A stretch of 25,145 nt of DNA from JAFGMQ01 sp036733345 (lineage in GTDB: Bacteria > Desulfobacterota > DSM-4660 > Desulfatiglandales > Desulfatiglandaceae): assembly GCA_036733345.1 (NCBI GenBank), contig DAINAR010000044.1, positions 1-25,145 of the forward strand. Reading direction: 5' to 3'. Each line of letters starts with the position of its first letter. Positions within the stretch are counted from its first letter, which is position 1. This document shows, piece after piece, positions 7,181-15,238 of this stretch. Below the pieces are notes generated by a model. That model saw only the letters and a list, made by a program, of their open reading frames with translations, did no database searches and had not been told where the DNA came from. The position numbers were made by a program, and so were the translations under genes.

Positions 7181-7531
7181 CTATTCTTCTTCTTCCATCA
7201 TCAGTAACCCTTCTGAAAGTTTGGGCCAGTTTATGCGCCGTTTTTCAGGATAATTAAATGCCTCATAACCAGTTTCTGTTCCCAGAATTTTATCAATTTT
7301 TTCCTGAACTATTTTTTTATCTTCACTTGCCAGCCATGCGTTCCAGTCTTCAATGGTCTCCCAGGTGCTGATCACCAGATAATTCTGCGGGTCAGATAAG
7401 CTTCTTAATGTTTCTCCTGTAATGAAACCCGGTTCTTTTGACGCAAGCGCCCTTAAACGCATCATTAAAACTACAACATCATTTACTTTTTCCGTGGGGA
7501 TCTTTCTTTTAATCAGGATCTTAACAGACAT
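7181..7531 (-). CDS. ABM-domain (antibiotic biosynthesis monooxygenase-like) protein
   Basis: This 116-residue protein matches the dimeric ferredoxin-like ABM fold. An initial beta strand (VKILIKRKIP) is followed by a helix (DVVVLMMRLRALASKEPGF), then ITGETLRSLSDPQNYLVISTW and EDWNAWLASED. The DPxxYLVISxWxxxxxWxxWL pattern is typical of the family. Members include heme-degrading and quinol monooxygenases as well as proteins of unknown role, and no residue here separates these. The acidic tail MMEEEE is unusual but simple. AGGAGG sits 6 bases before ATG. A near-consensus promoter lies about 100 bases upstream and a strong terminator follows, so it appears to be transcribed alone. Confidence 0.82.
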   Translation of the reverse strand: MSVKILIKRKIPTEKVNDVVVLMMRLRALASKEPGFITGETLRSLSDPQNYLVISTWETIEDWNAWLASEDKKIVQEKIDKILGTETGYEAFNYPEKRRINWPKLSEGLLMMEEEE

Positions 7532-7866
7532 TTTATTCCTCCTTGTTTCTTAAAAAAGGGTTAATAAAAAGCCGTAATGATAATAGATAGTCAGGGCAGG
7601 TTATTAAATGATAGAAACTTACACTTAGTCTCATATAAATTAGACAAAATCCCATTACGAATGTCAAGGTAAAACTCAGGTAAATTTTAATAACAAACCG
7701 GCGTTCCGGATTTCTTCCTGTTCTCCTGATTGACATCTCTGGCTTAATTATGTAAGAGCCTGTAAATTCTATTAGCAAGCAGCATTTCCCTGGGAAAGCA
7801 GTGGCCTGGAGAGACTTATTGAGATAGAAGAACACCGGAGAAGTTATTCAGGATGGTATGATATAA
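7532..7866. other. Spacer between divergent ABM and methyltransferase genes
   Basis: 335 bases. Apart from the leftward ABM promoter and its leader, no gene or structured element is seen. A 100-codon minus-strand frame (7533-7835) spans the promoter, has no ribosome site and no family resemblance, and is not called. No clear promoter for the rightward methyltransferase was found. Confidence 0.6.
7639..7667 (-). promoter_or_regulatory. Promoter of the ABM gene
   Basis: On the minus strand, TTGACA (7667-7662), a 17-base spacer and TCTAAT (7644-7639) form a near-consensus sigma-70 promoter. It implies a 5' leader of about 100 bases before the ABM start at 7531. Confidence 0.6.
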
Positions 7867-8547
7867 ATGGAGAGACTGTTACGTAATATACAAAGGATCC
7901 TTCCCGATGCAGTTCTTACCCGGACCAGGCTTACCCTTTGCCCGGAAATTGAACTGTTACTGCTGGACCCCGGCAATATGCACAGGAGTTTCTCTTCAGA
8001 AGAGGTCAGGATTATCCTGTCTGATCCTCCTTACTGGGCCCTCTGCTGGGCCAGCGGTCAGGCCATGGCCTGCCATATCCTCCAGAACCCGGGGCTTGTA
8101 ATGGGTAAACGGGTCCTTGATTTCGGTTCAGGCTCAGGGGTTGCAGGCATTGCCGCAGGCATGGCAGGTGCTTTGAAGGTTTTTGCCTGCGATCTGGACG
8201 ATGATGCCCTTGATTCCACCAGGGCCAATGCCCTGCTGAATAATGTAACTCTTCATACATGCAAATCCATTGAGGAGATATCCGATGATATTGACCTGAT
8301 ACTGGCCGCAGATGTACTCTATGACAGGGATAACCATCATTTTCTTGATGAATTTCTGGATATCGCCCCTGAGGTAATGGTGGCTGACTCCCGTCTTAAG
8401 ACCATGCCGGTAAAGTCCTATCAAAAAATCCGTGAAATTTCCCTCTGGACTGTACCGGACCTCCATGAGTCGGACGAATTCAACAGGGTCAACATCTACC
8501 TGGCCTCATCTTCAAAGCCATTGAAGCTCCCCGGGCATCTTCAATAG
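7867..8547 (+). CDS. Class I SAM methyltransferase, ETFB lysine methyltransferase-like
   Basis: This 226-residue Rossmann-fold methyltransferase closely resembles the ETF-beta lysine methyltransferase (METTL20/ETFBKMT) and PrmA-like group. The family-specific PPYWALCWASGQ (54-65) precedes SAM motif I VLDFGSGSGVAG (83-94), the acidic residue D109 in ACDLD, and LAADVLYD (146-153). Known members methylate lysines on electron transfer flavoprotein beta or ribosomal proteins. Bacterial homologues methylating ETFB are described, which would suit an anaerobe oxidising fatty acids. No etf gene is in the window. The ribosome site is weak (AGGATGG about 11 bases upstream). The next gene has its own promoter, so this one may stand alone. 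Confidence 0.82.
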   Translation: MERLLRNIQRILPDAVLTRTRLTLCPEIELLLLDPGNMHRSFSSEEVRIILSDPPYWALCWASGQAMACHILQNPGLVMGKRVLDFGSGSGVAGIAAGMAGALKVFACDLDDDALDSTRANALLNNVTLHTCKSIEEISDDIDLILAADVLYDRDNHHFLDEFLDIAPEVMVADSRLKTMPVKSYQKIREISLWTVPDLHESDEFNRVNIYLASSSKPLKLPGHLQ

Positions 8548-8575
8548 ATTTTTGTGTATCGTAGAAATTTGCAGT

Positions 8576-8604
8576 TTGACACTCAAGGTCGATTTTCATA
8601 TCTT
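8576..8604 (+). promoter_or_regulatory. Promoter of the subtilisin gene
   Basis: TTGACA (8576-8581), a 17-base spacer and TATCTT (8599-8604) predict a start near 8611. This excludes the GTG start at 8554 and supports ATG at 8647. Confidence 0.55.
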
Positions 8605-8646
8605 CTTTATCTTTACACACCTCTGGGCTTAAGGAATTTTTATATC

Positions 8647-10191
8647 ATGCGGAAAATTATTGCTCTCTTGCTACTGTCAATACCGCTGTTGTCCTTCTGG
8701 CTGTCCGGTCAAGCCAATGGTCAAGAAAAGCTGTTCAACCGCGACTACCTCATAGTTAAAGCCAGGGAAAAAGGGATTGTGAGGGTCATCGTCTCTTTCA
8801 ATGATCCTGAACTTCAAAAGTTTCTACATGCGTCGCGATCATTGAAAGTCATTTCTCCTGATATCAGGAGTTCTTCGTCCGAAATCGCAGCGATGAAAAA
8901 AGCCGATGAAGACCTGGCCGGGGCTATCTGGAGTTCAGCATTAAGTCTTTTTGCGGGACTGGGTCTGGAAAAAAAGATTGAGCATATATTTAAAACAGTG
9001 TCGCTTGCAGTCATCCAGGCCGATTATAATGACCTGCTTGTCATGGAGGGCAGCCAGCAGGTTATAAGGGTGGTTGAGGACGAAGCCATACCCCTTCCTG
9101 AACCTGAGCCTTCGGGTGATGCCTTAAATGACCGAGCTCTGGGAAGCTATGGGGTGGATATCGTCAATGCCCCCCAGGCGTGGGCAAGAGGCTATGACGG
9201 CAGAGGCTGGCATGTGGCCGTGCTCGACACGGGCGTTCGCACCAGCCACGAGATGTTCGCGGGTAAAAATATTGTGGAAGCCTGCTTCAGCACTACGTGG
9301 GCTGGCTTTTCAACCTCTCTATGCCCCGGCGGCGCTGCAGAGGCAACAGGTCCCGGATCAGCCGTTCCGCCAAACGAATTTGGTCATGGCACGCATGTCA
9401 GCGGCATTGCCGTCGGCAGCCAGCTAGGGGGCGATATGAAGGGCGTAGCGCCCGGTGCCAATCTCATAGCAGTCCAGGTTTTCAGCTATATCGAAGACTG
9501 GTATGACGTAGGTTCGTTCTTTTCCGACCAGATCAAGGGTCTGGAATATGTATATGGTCTGCGGGGCGATCACTGTATTGCCGCGGCCAATTTGAGCCTG
9601 GGATCGGGCTATTATAGTGATTACTGTGATTATGATCCAAGAAAACCTGCCATTGACAATCTGAGGGCGGCCGGAATTGCAGTGACTGTGGCCAACGGCA
9701 ACGACGGTTATTGCGAAGCCCTGAACTCTCCAGCATGCATTTCGTCTGCCATAGCTGTAGGCGCTTCGGACTCAAATGACCAGGCATATTGGTTTAATGA
9801 CTGGCACCCGGTTATGCAGAACATCTTTGCCCCTGGAGTGGCCATTTTCTCTGCCAGTTCATGGTCCGACACGGGTTACAGCATAAGAACCGGAACAAGT
9901 ATGGCCGCACCTCATGTGGCCGGTGCCTGGGCCATTTTCCGTCAATCCGCTCCAAAAGCTACAGTCAGCGATATCGAGGATGCCATGAAAAATAGCGGAG
10001 TCCTTGTAGACTCCGGCTGTGACACTGAGCCCTCATCAGGTCCCCGCATCAACGTTGCTACCACCTTGGATTATCTTCTGGCCTCTTTCGATATTCCCAC
10101 TCTTTCAGAAACAGGGATGATTCTTTTCATATTACTGATAGCCGGAGGCGCAATTTTGTTTATCAGAAGATGGAAAAAAACACAGCCGTGA
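8647..10191 (+). CDS. Secreted S8 subtilisin-family protease with IPTL-CTERM sorting signal
   Basis: This 514-residue exported serine protease begins with a signal peptide (MRKIIALLLLSIPLL, about 1-26). A propeptide-like region (about 30-150) precedes the S8 catalytic domain. The triad is D194 in AVLDTGVRTSH, H247 in FGHGTHVSG and S418 in GTSMAAPHVAG, with oxyanion N352 in VANGNDG. The extreme C-terminus is an IPTL-CTERM: IPTLSETGM (483-491), a hydrophobic helix, then IRRWKK. This signal is known as a target of exosortase H-type sorting. The usual Trp of IPTLSEWG is Thr here. The upstream GTG frame start is rejected because a promoter lies inside it and TAAGGAA precedes the ATG. The protein probably acts in the periplasm or on the surface. 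No exosortase lies in the window. Confidence 0.9.
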   Translation: MRKIIALLLLSIPLLSFWLSGQANGQEKLFNRDYLIVKAREKGIVRVIVSFNDPELQKFLHASRSLKVISPDIRSSSSEIAAMKKADEDLAGAIWSSALSLFAGLGLEKKIEHIFKTVSLAVIQADYNDLLVMEGSQQVIRVVEDEAIPLPEPEPSGDALNDRALGSYGVDIVNAPQAWARGYDGRGWHVAVLDTGVRTSHEMFAGKNIVEACFSTTWAGFSTSLCPGGAAEATGPGSAVPPNEFGHGTHVSGIAVGSQLGGDMKGVAPGANLIAVQVFSYIEDWYDVGSFFSDQIKGLEYVYGLRGDHCIAAANLSLGSGYYSDYCDYDPRKPAIDNLRAAGIAVTVANGNDGYCEALNSPACISSAIAVGASDSNDQAYWFNDWHPVMQNIFAPGVAIFSASSWSDTGYSIRTGTSMAAPHVAGAWAIFRQSAPKATVSDIEDAMKNSGVLVDSGCDTEPSSGPRINVATTLDYLLASFDIPTLSETGMILFILLIAGGAILFIRRWKKTQP

Positions 10192-10562
10192 ATGGAGATT
10201 TCTGAATGATCAGGAAATACTAGTTAGTGTTATGTCTATTTTTGTTGTGCCGGGAGACAATCAGGGTACAAACATTACAGCCCCGGTAACAAGTGGATTC
10301 ATTGATGCATCAGGGAAGAAAAGCTCACATCTGGCCGATCAGGTTCAGTTGTTTATGGATTTCAAAATTATCATGATTGTATTATGAGGTTTATCTGTCT
10401 TGAGTGGCCTTAATCGTAAAAGCTTTTTCGTAGGCATTTCCCTTTTCATGCCAAAATATTCTGCCTTTTAATGGTCTATTTGACAACACCTTGTTCCTTG
10501 ACAGGCATCTATTTTTGTCTTTATACTTAATTTTACATTTACATTCAATAAAGGGAGACCAG
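10192..10562. other. Spacer between the subtilisin and SPFH genes
   Basis: About 370 bases. A 51-codon frame (10232-10387, starting MSIFVVPGDNQG) has no ribosome site and no family resemblance and is not called. No terminator is obvious after the protease gene. The right end holds a clear promoter for the SPFH operon, listed separately. Confidence 0.6.
10498..10527 (+). promoter_or_regulatory. Near-consensus promoter of the SPFH/zinc-ribbon operon
   Basis: TTGACA (10498-10503), an 18-base spacer and TATACT (10522-10527) predict a transcript start near 10534. This fixes the SPFH start at ATG 10563, preceded by AAAGGGAGA, rather than any upstream in-frame ATG. A second TTGACA occurs at 10479-10484 without a partner -10. 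Confidence 0.65.
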
Positions 10563-11711
10563 ATGGGCACGGATAATATTGTATTCCTGGAAGCTATTGA
10601 ATGGTTTGATGAAACAGGCAAAGAGCTTGTTCACAGGATTCCCGAACAGGGGTCAGGGGAAATCAAATTAGGGGCGCAGCTGACCGTCAGGGAGAGCCAG
10701 GCTGCCGTATTGTTTTACAAAGGCAAGGCCTGTGATGCTTTTGGGCCAGGCCGGCATACCCTGAAAACTGCAAATATACCTGTGCTCACCAAGATCCTTT
10801 CCATTCCATGGGCAATGACAAGCCCTCTTCGCGCTGAAATCTATATAGCCAATATGAAGATATTTCCAAACCTGAAATGGGGCACAAGGGAGCCGGTAGC
10901 CTTTAAGGATTCCGAGCTGGGGCTTATAAGGCTCAGGGCCTTTGGAGTATTTAATATTCAGATAGTCCAGCCAGTGCTCTTTATAAACACCCTGGTCGGA
11001 ACCATGGGAAAATATTCAACTGAGGAGATTGAAGAATACCTGAAACAGGTCATTGTTTCACGTTTCAACGATCACCTTGGTGAAAATCTGGATAGTCTTC
11101 TAAATATGCCGGGAAAATATGATGACCTTTCCACTGGTCTTCAGAAACGCCTCCAGGATGATTTTGCATATTTCGGGCTTGCGCTCAATAATCTCTATAT
11201 CACTTCTATTACGCCTCCTCCGGACGTTCAAAAGGCCATTGACGACAAAAGCCGTCTCAGCGTTCTCAATGATCTGGACGGCCTTATCAAATTAAAGGCG
11301 GCAATGGCCATGGAAAAGGCGTCAGAATCTACCGGCGATGCAGGATCAGGTATGGGTATGGGTATGGGCTTCATGATGCCTGCAATGTTCGCCGAGTCGT
11401 TCAGGTCCAAAACAGGCCAGCGCAGTTCAAAAAATGCTGAACGCACAGATGCATCATTATTTGTTACCTGCCCTGACTGCGGACATGCAATCCCAAAGGA
11501 CGCAAGATTCTGTCCTGACTGCGGGCATCAGCAACTGGTTTTTAACAGATGCGTCAATTGCGGCAAAAATATACCGCCAAATGCAAGGTTTTGCTCAAGA
11601 TGCGGCCATCCAGTAGAAGAAAAGCCCGGTCCAAAAATATGTCTCCACTGCAAAACGGAAAATCTGCCCGGGGCGTCTTTCTGCAATAATTGCGGAGAAA
11701 AATTAGCCTGA
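10563..11711 (+). CDS. SPFH-domain protein with three C-terminal zinc ribbons (YdjI-like)
   Basis: 382 residues. Residues about 30-240 form an SPFH/band-7-like domain of the virion-core/YdjI type, with FGPGRHTLKTANIPVL and SPLRAEIYIANMKIFPNLKWGT typical of that group. No transmembrane helix is seen. A Gly/Met-rich linker with repeated GM (261-276) leads to three zinc ribbons: C303/C306/C317/C320, C330/C333/C344/C347 and C360/C363/C374/C377. In Bacillus the relative YdjI works with a zinc-ribbon protein and PspA in membrane remodelling; a similar scaffold role is inferred here. The next gene, a zinc-ribbon protein, starts one base after the stop, so the two form an operon. SPFH assignment is firm; function is inferred. 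Confidence 0.83.
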   Translation: MGTDNIVFLEAIEWFDETGKELVHRIPEQGSGEIKLGAQLTVRESQAAVLFYKGKACDAFGPGRHTLKTANIPVLTKILSIPWAMTSPLRAEIYIANMKIFPNLKWGTREPVAFKDSELGLIRLRAFGVFNIQIVQPVLFINTLVGTMGKYSTEEIEEYLKQVIVSRFNDHLGENLDSLLNMPGKYDDLSTGLQKRLQDDFAYFGLALNNLYITSITPPPDVQKAIDDKSRLSVLNDLDGLIKLKAAMAMEKASESTGDAGSGMGMGMGFMMPAMFAESFRSKTGQRSSKNAERTDASLFVTCPDCGHAIPKDARFCPDCGHQQLVFNRCVNCGKNIPPNARFCSRCGHPVEEKPGPKICLHCKTENLPGASFCNNCGEKLA

Positions 11712-11712
11712 T

Positions 11713-12942
11713 ATGGGTTTAACAGTTGAACAGGAATGCCCGCAATGCGGAGCGCCGATTGAGCTGGATGAAACAGACAACATAATGCTCTGTCCGTATT
11801 GCGGTGTAAAAAACTTTCTTTTTGCCCCTCACTTTTATCGTTTTCTCCTGCCGCATAAGGCGCCGGGTAAAGAAATTTTTTATACCCCGTATCTCAGATT
11901 CAAAGGTAATATTTATTTTTGTAATGATTCAAATCTCACCTGCCGTTATCTGGATATTACCCGTCCGGGCCTTTCACATAAAGGAATTCCCATTTCTCTT
12001 GGCGTCAGACCTCAGGCAATGAAGCTGAGGTTTTTTTCACCTGATGCCAATGGGTCGTTTCTGAGGTTCTCTATTGATCCGAAAGAAATACTTTCAAAGG
12101 CAGTTATTCGGCCATCTCATCTAATGACCGGCAGGCTATTTCACCATGCATATATTGGAGAAGCACTCAGTGTTGTGTATCTCCCTGTTTTTGTTGAAAA
12201 CTGCAAAATCTTTGATGCCGTTTTAAACAGGCCTCTTGCCGAAGGTTCAGATGGTGCTGGTATCCTTGAGCATCCAATAGAAAAAAATCCTCGAAGGTGG
12301 AGGATTATGTTTATGGCAACACTGTGCCCGGTGTGCGGATGGAACCTTGATGGCGAAAGGGACAGTGTTGTTCTGACGTGTAAAAACTGCAATTCGGCAT
12401 GGGAAGCCTATGAAGCCAAATTTTCCCAGGTCGAATTTGCGGTTATGCCTGGAGACGGTTCTGAGTCGGCCTATCTGCCCTTCTGGAAAATTTCCGTTAA
12501 GGTCACAGGGATTGAAATCAACTCATTCAGTGATTTTATCAGGGTTACAAATCAGCCAAGGATTCCCGGAAAGGAGATGGAAAATCAGGATATGAGCTTC
12601 TGGTGCCCTGCCTTTAAAATTCGTCCGAAGATATTTCTAAATCTGTCAAGACAATCCACAGTATCACAGAATGAATTCAAAACCGTTAATACGTTTCCAA
12701 ATAATTCAATTTACCCCGTAACACTGCCCAAAAAAGAGGCCCTTCAAAGCATGAAAATCACACTCGCTGCTTCAGCCCTGAATAAAAGGGATATTTTTCC
12801 TCTTTTGCCTGAAGTGCGGTTTAAGATAAAATCTTCGATGCTTGTTTATCTCCCCTTTAAAGACACGGGCCATGAAATGGTTCATGAATTTACAGGGATG
12901 AGTATAAATAAGAATATAATGAAATTCGGACGTTTTCTTTAA
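11713..12942 (+). CDS. Zinc-ribbon protein of the SPFH operon (possible YdjG analogue)
   Basis: 409 residues with two treble-clef or ribbon motifs: C9/C12/C27/C30 at the N-terminus (CPQCGAP..MLCPYCG) and C205/C208/C223/C226 in the middle (CPVCGWNL..CKNCNSAW). The rest is beta-rich with no transmembrane helix. Repeated aromatic patches (VVYLPVFVENCKIF, AYLPFWKISVKVTG, SMLVYLPFKDTG) suggest three related modules. I do not recognise a named family with confidence. Its position directly after the SPFH gene and its cysteine pattern resemble the partner of YdjI in Bacillus. A role in assembling or recruiting the SPFH protein is an inference. The gene ends 21 bases from the convergent AIM24 gene, with no terminator between. 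Confidence 0.65.
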   Translation: MGLTVEQECPQCGAPIELDETDNIMLCPYCGVKNFLFAPHFYRFLLPHKAPGKEIFYTPYLRFKGNIYFCNDSNLTCRYLDITRPGLSHKGIPISLGVRPQAMKLRFFSPDANGSFLRFSIDPKEILSKAVIRPSHLMTGRLFHHAYIGEALSVVYLPVFVENCKIFDAVLNRPLAEGSDGAGILEHPIEKNPRRWRIMFMATLCPVCGWNLDGERDSVVLTCKNCNSAWEAYEAKFSQVEFAVMPGDGSESAYLPFWKISVKVTGIEINSFSDFIRVTNQPRIPGKEMENQDMSFWCPAFKIRPKIFLNLSRQSTVSQNEFKTVNTFPNNSIYPVTLPKKEALQSMKITLAASALNKRDIFPLLPEVRFKIKSSMLVYLPFKDTGHEMVHEFTGMSINKNIMKFGRFL

Positions 12943-12963
12943 TTTAAATCAACTAAAACCAGC

Positions 12964-13752
12964 CTAGTCACCGTCCAGCAGATTACCTAATCTCCCGAGG
13001 ACAGAACCTTCACCCTTTTGACTTCCGCCTGCTGATGGTGCATGCTCAAGTATTCTGTCTGCCATCCGAGAGAAAGGAAGACTCTGCAGAAAAACCGTTC
13101 CGGCTCCTTTCAGTGTTGCCAGAAACAGTCCTTCACCTCCGAAAAACATTGACTTAAGATTACCTGCACGTTCGATATTATAATCTATGCCTTTTGTAAA
13201 AGCTACCAGACAGCCGGTATCGACACGAAGTGTTTCGTTTTTTAATTCTTTCCGAATAACTGTGCCTCCTGCATGGACAAAAACCATGCCGTCCCCTGAA
13301 AGCCGCTGAAGGATAAACCCCTCACCGCCAAAAAAGCCGGTCCCAAGCCGCCTGGTAAAAGCAATTCCTACCTGTGTTCCGAGCGCTGCTGCAAGAAAGG
13401 CGTCTTTCTGGCAGTAAAGCTCTCCGCCCACTGTTTTCATATCAACAGGGATAATCTTTCCCGGATAGGGAGCGGCAAAGGCTACGCGTTTTTTTCCGCT
13501 GCCTTGATTGGTAAAATGAGTCAAAAAAATCGATTCCCCAGTAAGTACCCGCTTGCCCACATTCAGGAGTTTGCCCATAAGTCCCTCTCCGGCTGCAGAC
13601 CCGTCGCCCATTCTTGCTTCAAAGGTAATACCGTCTTCCAGGTAATTCATGGCGCCGGCCTCAGCAATGACCGTTTCACCAGGATCCAGTTCCACCTCAA
13701 CAATCTGCATATCATGGCCCAGTATTTCATAATCGACTTCATGACATTTCAT
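12964..13752 (-). CDS. AIM24 / TIGR00266 family protein
   Basis: 262 residues matching the AIM24 (TIGR00266, TRAP-like beta) family. Features seen include MQIVEVELDPGETVIAEAGAM near the N-terminus, SIFLTHFTNQG, VAFAAPYPGKIIPVD, the GGEGFILQRLSGDG motif and the repeat GGEGLFLATLKGAG. Glycine-rich beta repeats build a trimer-forming barrel in known structures. Function is poorly defined; the yeast relative supports inner-membrane organisation. The poorly conserved C-terminal tail is flexible. AGGAGGTTATTCC precedes the ATG. It converges with the SPFH/zinc-ribbon pair. Because SPFH proteins and AIM24 both relate to membrane organisation, the neighbourhood may be functional, but this is inferred only from position. 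Confidence 0.85.
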   Translation of the reverse strand: MKCHEVDYEILGHDMQIVEVELDPGETVIAEAGAMNYLEDGITFEARMGDGSAAGEGLMGKLLNVGKRVLTGESIFLTHFTNQGSGKKRVAFAAPYPGKIIPVDMKTVGGELYCQKDAFLAAALGTQVGIAFTRRLGTGFFGGEGFILQRLSGDGMVFVHAGGTVIRKELKNETLRVDTGCLVAFTKGIDYNIERAGNLKSMFFGGEGLFLATLKGAGTVFLQSLPFSRMADRILEHAPSAGGSQKGEGSVLGRLGNLLDGD

Positions 13753-13795
13753 TGGAATAACCTCCTTGGATTATTAGTCAAACATACCTGAAAAC

Positions 13796-13812
13796 TGGAG
13801 GAAAGTCCTCCA
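13796..13812 (-). terminator. Short hairpin after the OFA-like MFS gene
   Basis: TGGAGGA (13796-13802) pairs with TCCTCCA (13806-13812) around AAG. On the minus strand it is followed by GTTTTC. It sits between the MFS stop and the AIM24 start and could be a weak terminator or an attenuator of AIM24. Confidence 0.4.
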
Positions 13813-13867
13813 TAATTATCAGCGGGTTGGCCTTGTTTTTCAGTTTTACCATCTATATAAAATCAAT

Positions 13868-15103
13868 CTACTGACTTTTTGTTTTCCTTACAGCAAAGAA
13901 TACGATTGCCCCCAGTGACGCCATAACCGCATTTATAATGAAAGAATATGTATAATTCCCGCTCGAATCGCGAAGCATGCCGCTTATCCAGTGGACCATT
14001 ATCGCACCGACACCGTAAAAGGGCGTCCATGCTCCGATTACCGTTCCCATAACCTCTTTCGGAAAATAATCCCCGGCGCATGCACCATACATGGGAAATG
14101 TAATTCCGTAGAATACTGCAAGGATACCGACAAAGATATAGAGCATTATCCAGGAATTTCCGCTCAAAAGTATCCCTGTCAGGCAAACGGTTATAAAGGA
14201 ATTAGAAATTATGATTGTCTTTTTCCGGCCAAGGTAATCGGAAAGCGGCAGAATTGTTAATACACCTATTATCTGACACAAACCATGTATAGTCGCCAGA
14301 AAGCTTGCCTTCTCCAGGGGCAGGCCAAGCTGATACTTTGCATAGTCAACCATGAAGGTTGTGATCCCGTACAGACTGTAGGCAATAAAAAAGTAGGAAA
14401 TACCTATCACCCAGAATATCCGGGTCCTTAAAATCGACTTAATATTAAAGTCCTCAGAGAAATTTCCCCCGTTTTTTTCATCCCTGTCAACTTCATCTTT
14501 TTGTCCCCAGGGCAGAAATCCCGATGATTCGGGGTCGCGTCGCAGTAAAACTCCGTTTCCTATAACCATTAAAAGGGCACTGATCCCTAAAAAATACCAT
14601 GAATGTCTCCAGCTGAAATTCCTGACTATCCATGGAAAGGCAACGCCCATTGTTGCAAAACCGAGTCCGTATCCTGTGGAAAGAATGCCTAATGCCATAC
14701 CTCTCCGTTTGGGAGCAAACCAGCGCTGAACTACAGTAAGAACCGGTGTCCACATCCCTGTAGCCCCGAGTCCTACAATGGCATAAGCGAAACATGCCAT
14801 CCAGAGAGTCTCGACTTTGCCCATCATGAAGACACCAATGCCGAGGATAAAGGCACAGGCAGCAATGACTCGACGTGCTCCCAGTTTATCTGTAAGATAG
14901 CCGGTCAGCGGGGTCAGTGCTATGTATGAAAACAGATAGGCATTATATATGGAACCTCCTGCAGTTCGGCTGAATCCCAGATTTTTTATCATTTCCGGAA
15001 GGACTACTCCATAGCCAAGCCGCACGGAATAATTAATAAAAAGATCCACAAAACAGGTCGCCAATATAACCCAGGCCCAGTTGGAATATCTTTTTTCCAT
15101 CAT
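13868..15103 (-). CDS. MFS transporter, OFA/monocarboxylate type
   Basis: 411 residues with 12 predicted helices and a hydrophilic central loop (about 203-222, rich in Asp and Glu). The loop 2-3 signature is GYLTDKLGARRV, and LSDYLGRKKT marks the second half. The N-terminal pattern (RLGYGVVLPEMIKNLGFSRTAGGSIYNAY) and RWFAPKRRGMALGI resemble the oxalate/formate antiporter and monocarboxylate porter group. Substrate is probably a small organic acid, but nothing nearby decides it. ATG-ATG start with GGAG about 8 bases upstream of the first. It follows hflX on the same strand after a 180-base spacer containing a palindromic element, so it may be a separate transcription unit. Confidence 0.82.
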   Translation of the reverse strand: MMEKRYSNWAWVILATCFVDLFINYSVRLGYGVVLPEMIKNLGFSRTAGGSIYNAYLFSYIALTPLTGYLTDKLGARRVIAACAFILGIGVFMMGKVETLWMACFAYAIVGLGATGMWTPVLTVVQRWFAPKRRGMALGILSTGYGLGFATMGVAFPWIVRNFSWRHSWYFLGISALLMVIGNGVLLRRDPESSGFLPWGQKDEVDRDEKNGGNFSEDFNIKSILRTRIFWVIGISYFFIAYSLYGITTFMVDYAKYQLGLPLEKASFLATIHGLCQIIGVLTILPLSDYLGRKKTIIISNSFITVCLTGILLSGNSWIMLYIFVGILAVFYGITFPMYGACAGDYFPKEVMGTVIGAWTPFYGVGAIMVHWISGMLRDSSGNYTYSFIINAVMASLGAIVFFAVRKTKSQ

Positions 15104-15148
15104 AAATATTACTCCGTATAATTTCTAGTATCGTGTAAATCAAGAAAT

Positions 15149-15210
15149 GTCATTTCGACCGCAGGGAGAAAGCTAAGATTTCTAAGTTGTTAAGACTCCT
15201 TCGAAATAAC
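15149..15210. repeat. Palindromic intergenic element, GTCATTTCGA type
   Basis: GTCATTTCGA (15149-15158), followed by CCGCAGGGAGAAA, pairs with TCGAAATAAC (15201-15210) with one mismatch. The string GTCATTTCGACCGCAGGGAG belongs, from memory, to a widespread dispersed repeat that flanks genes in many environmental bacteria. Here it is a single degenerate copy between hflX and the MFS gene. Confidence 0.5.
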
Positions 15211-15238
15211 AAAATATCTTTGACATGACAGTAGTTTA

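Noticed and set aside
7533..7835. 100-codon minus-strand frame upstream of the ABM gene
   Set aside because: It spans the predicted ABM promoter, has no ribosome site and no recognisable features.
8554..8646. GTG start adding 31 residues before the subtilisin signal peptide
   Set aside because: A TTGACA-17-TATCTT promoter lies inside it and the signal peptide would be internal.
10232..10387. 51-codon frame between the subtilisin and SPFH genes
   Set aside because: No ribosome site, no family resemblance, low-complexity hydrophobic end; treated as chance.
11691..11699. Another TGCGGAGAA, identical to the fic upstream repeat
   Set aside because: It lies in the coding sequence of the last zinc ribbon (NCGEK) and is explained by codons; single copy without promoter context.
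15115..15143. TTGATT-17-TATACG on the minus strand as promoter of the OFA-like MFS gene
   Set aside because: It would place the transcript start only a few bases from the start codon, leaving no room for the ribosome site.
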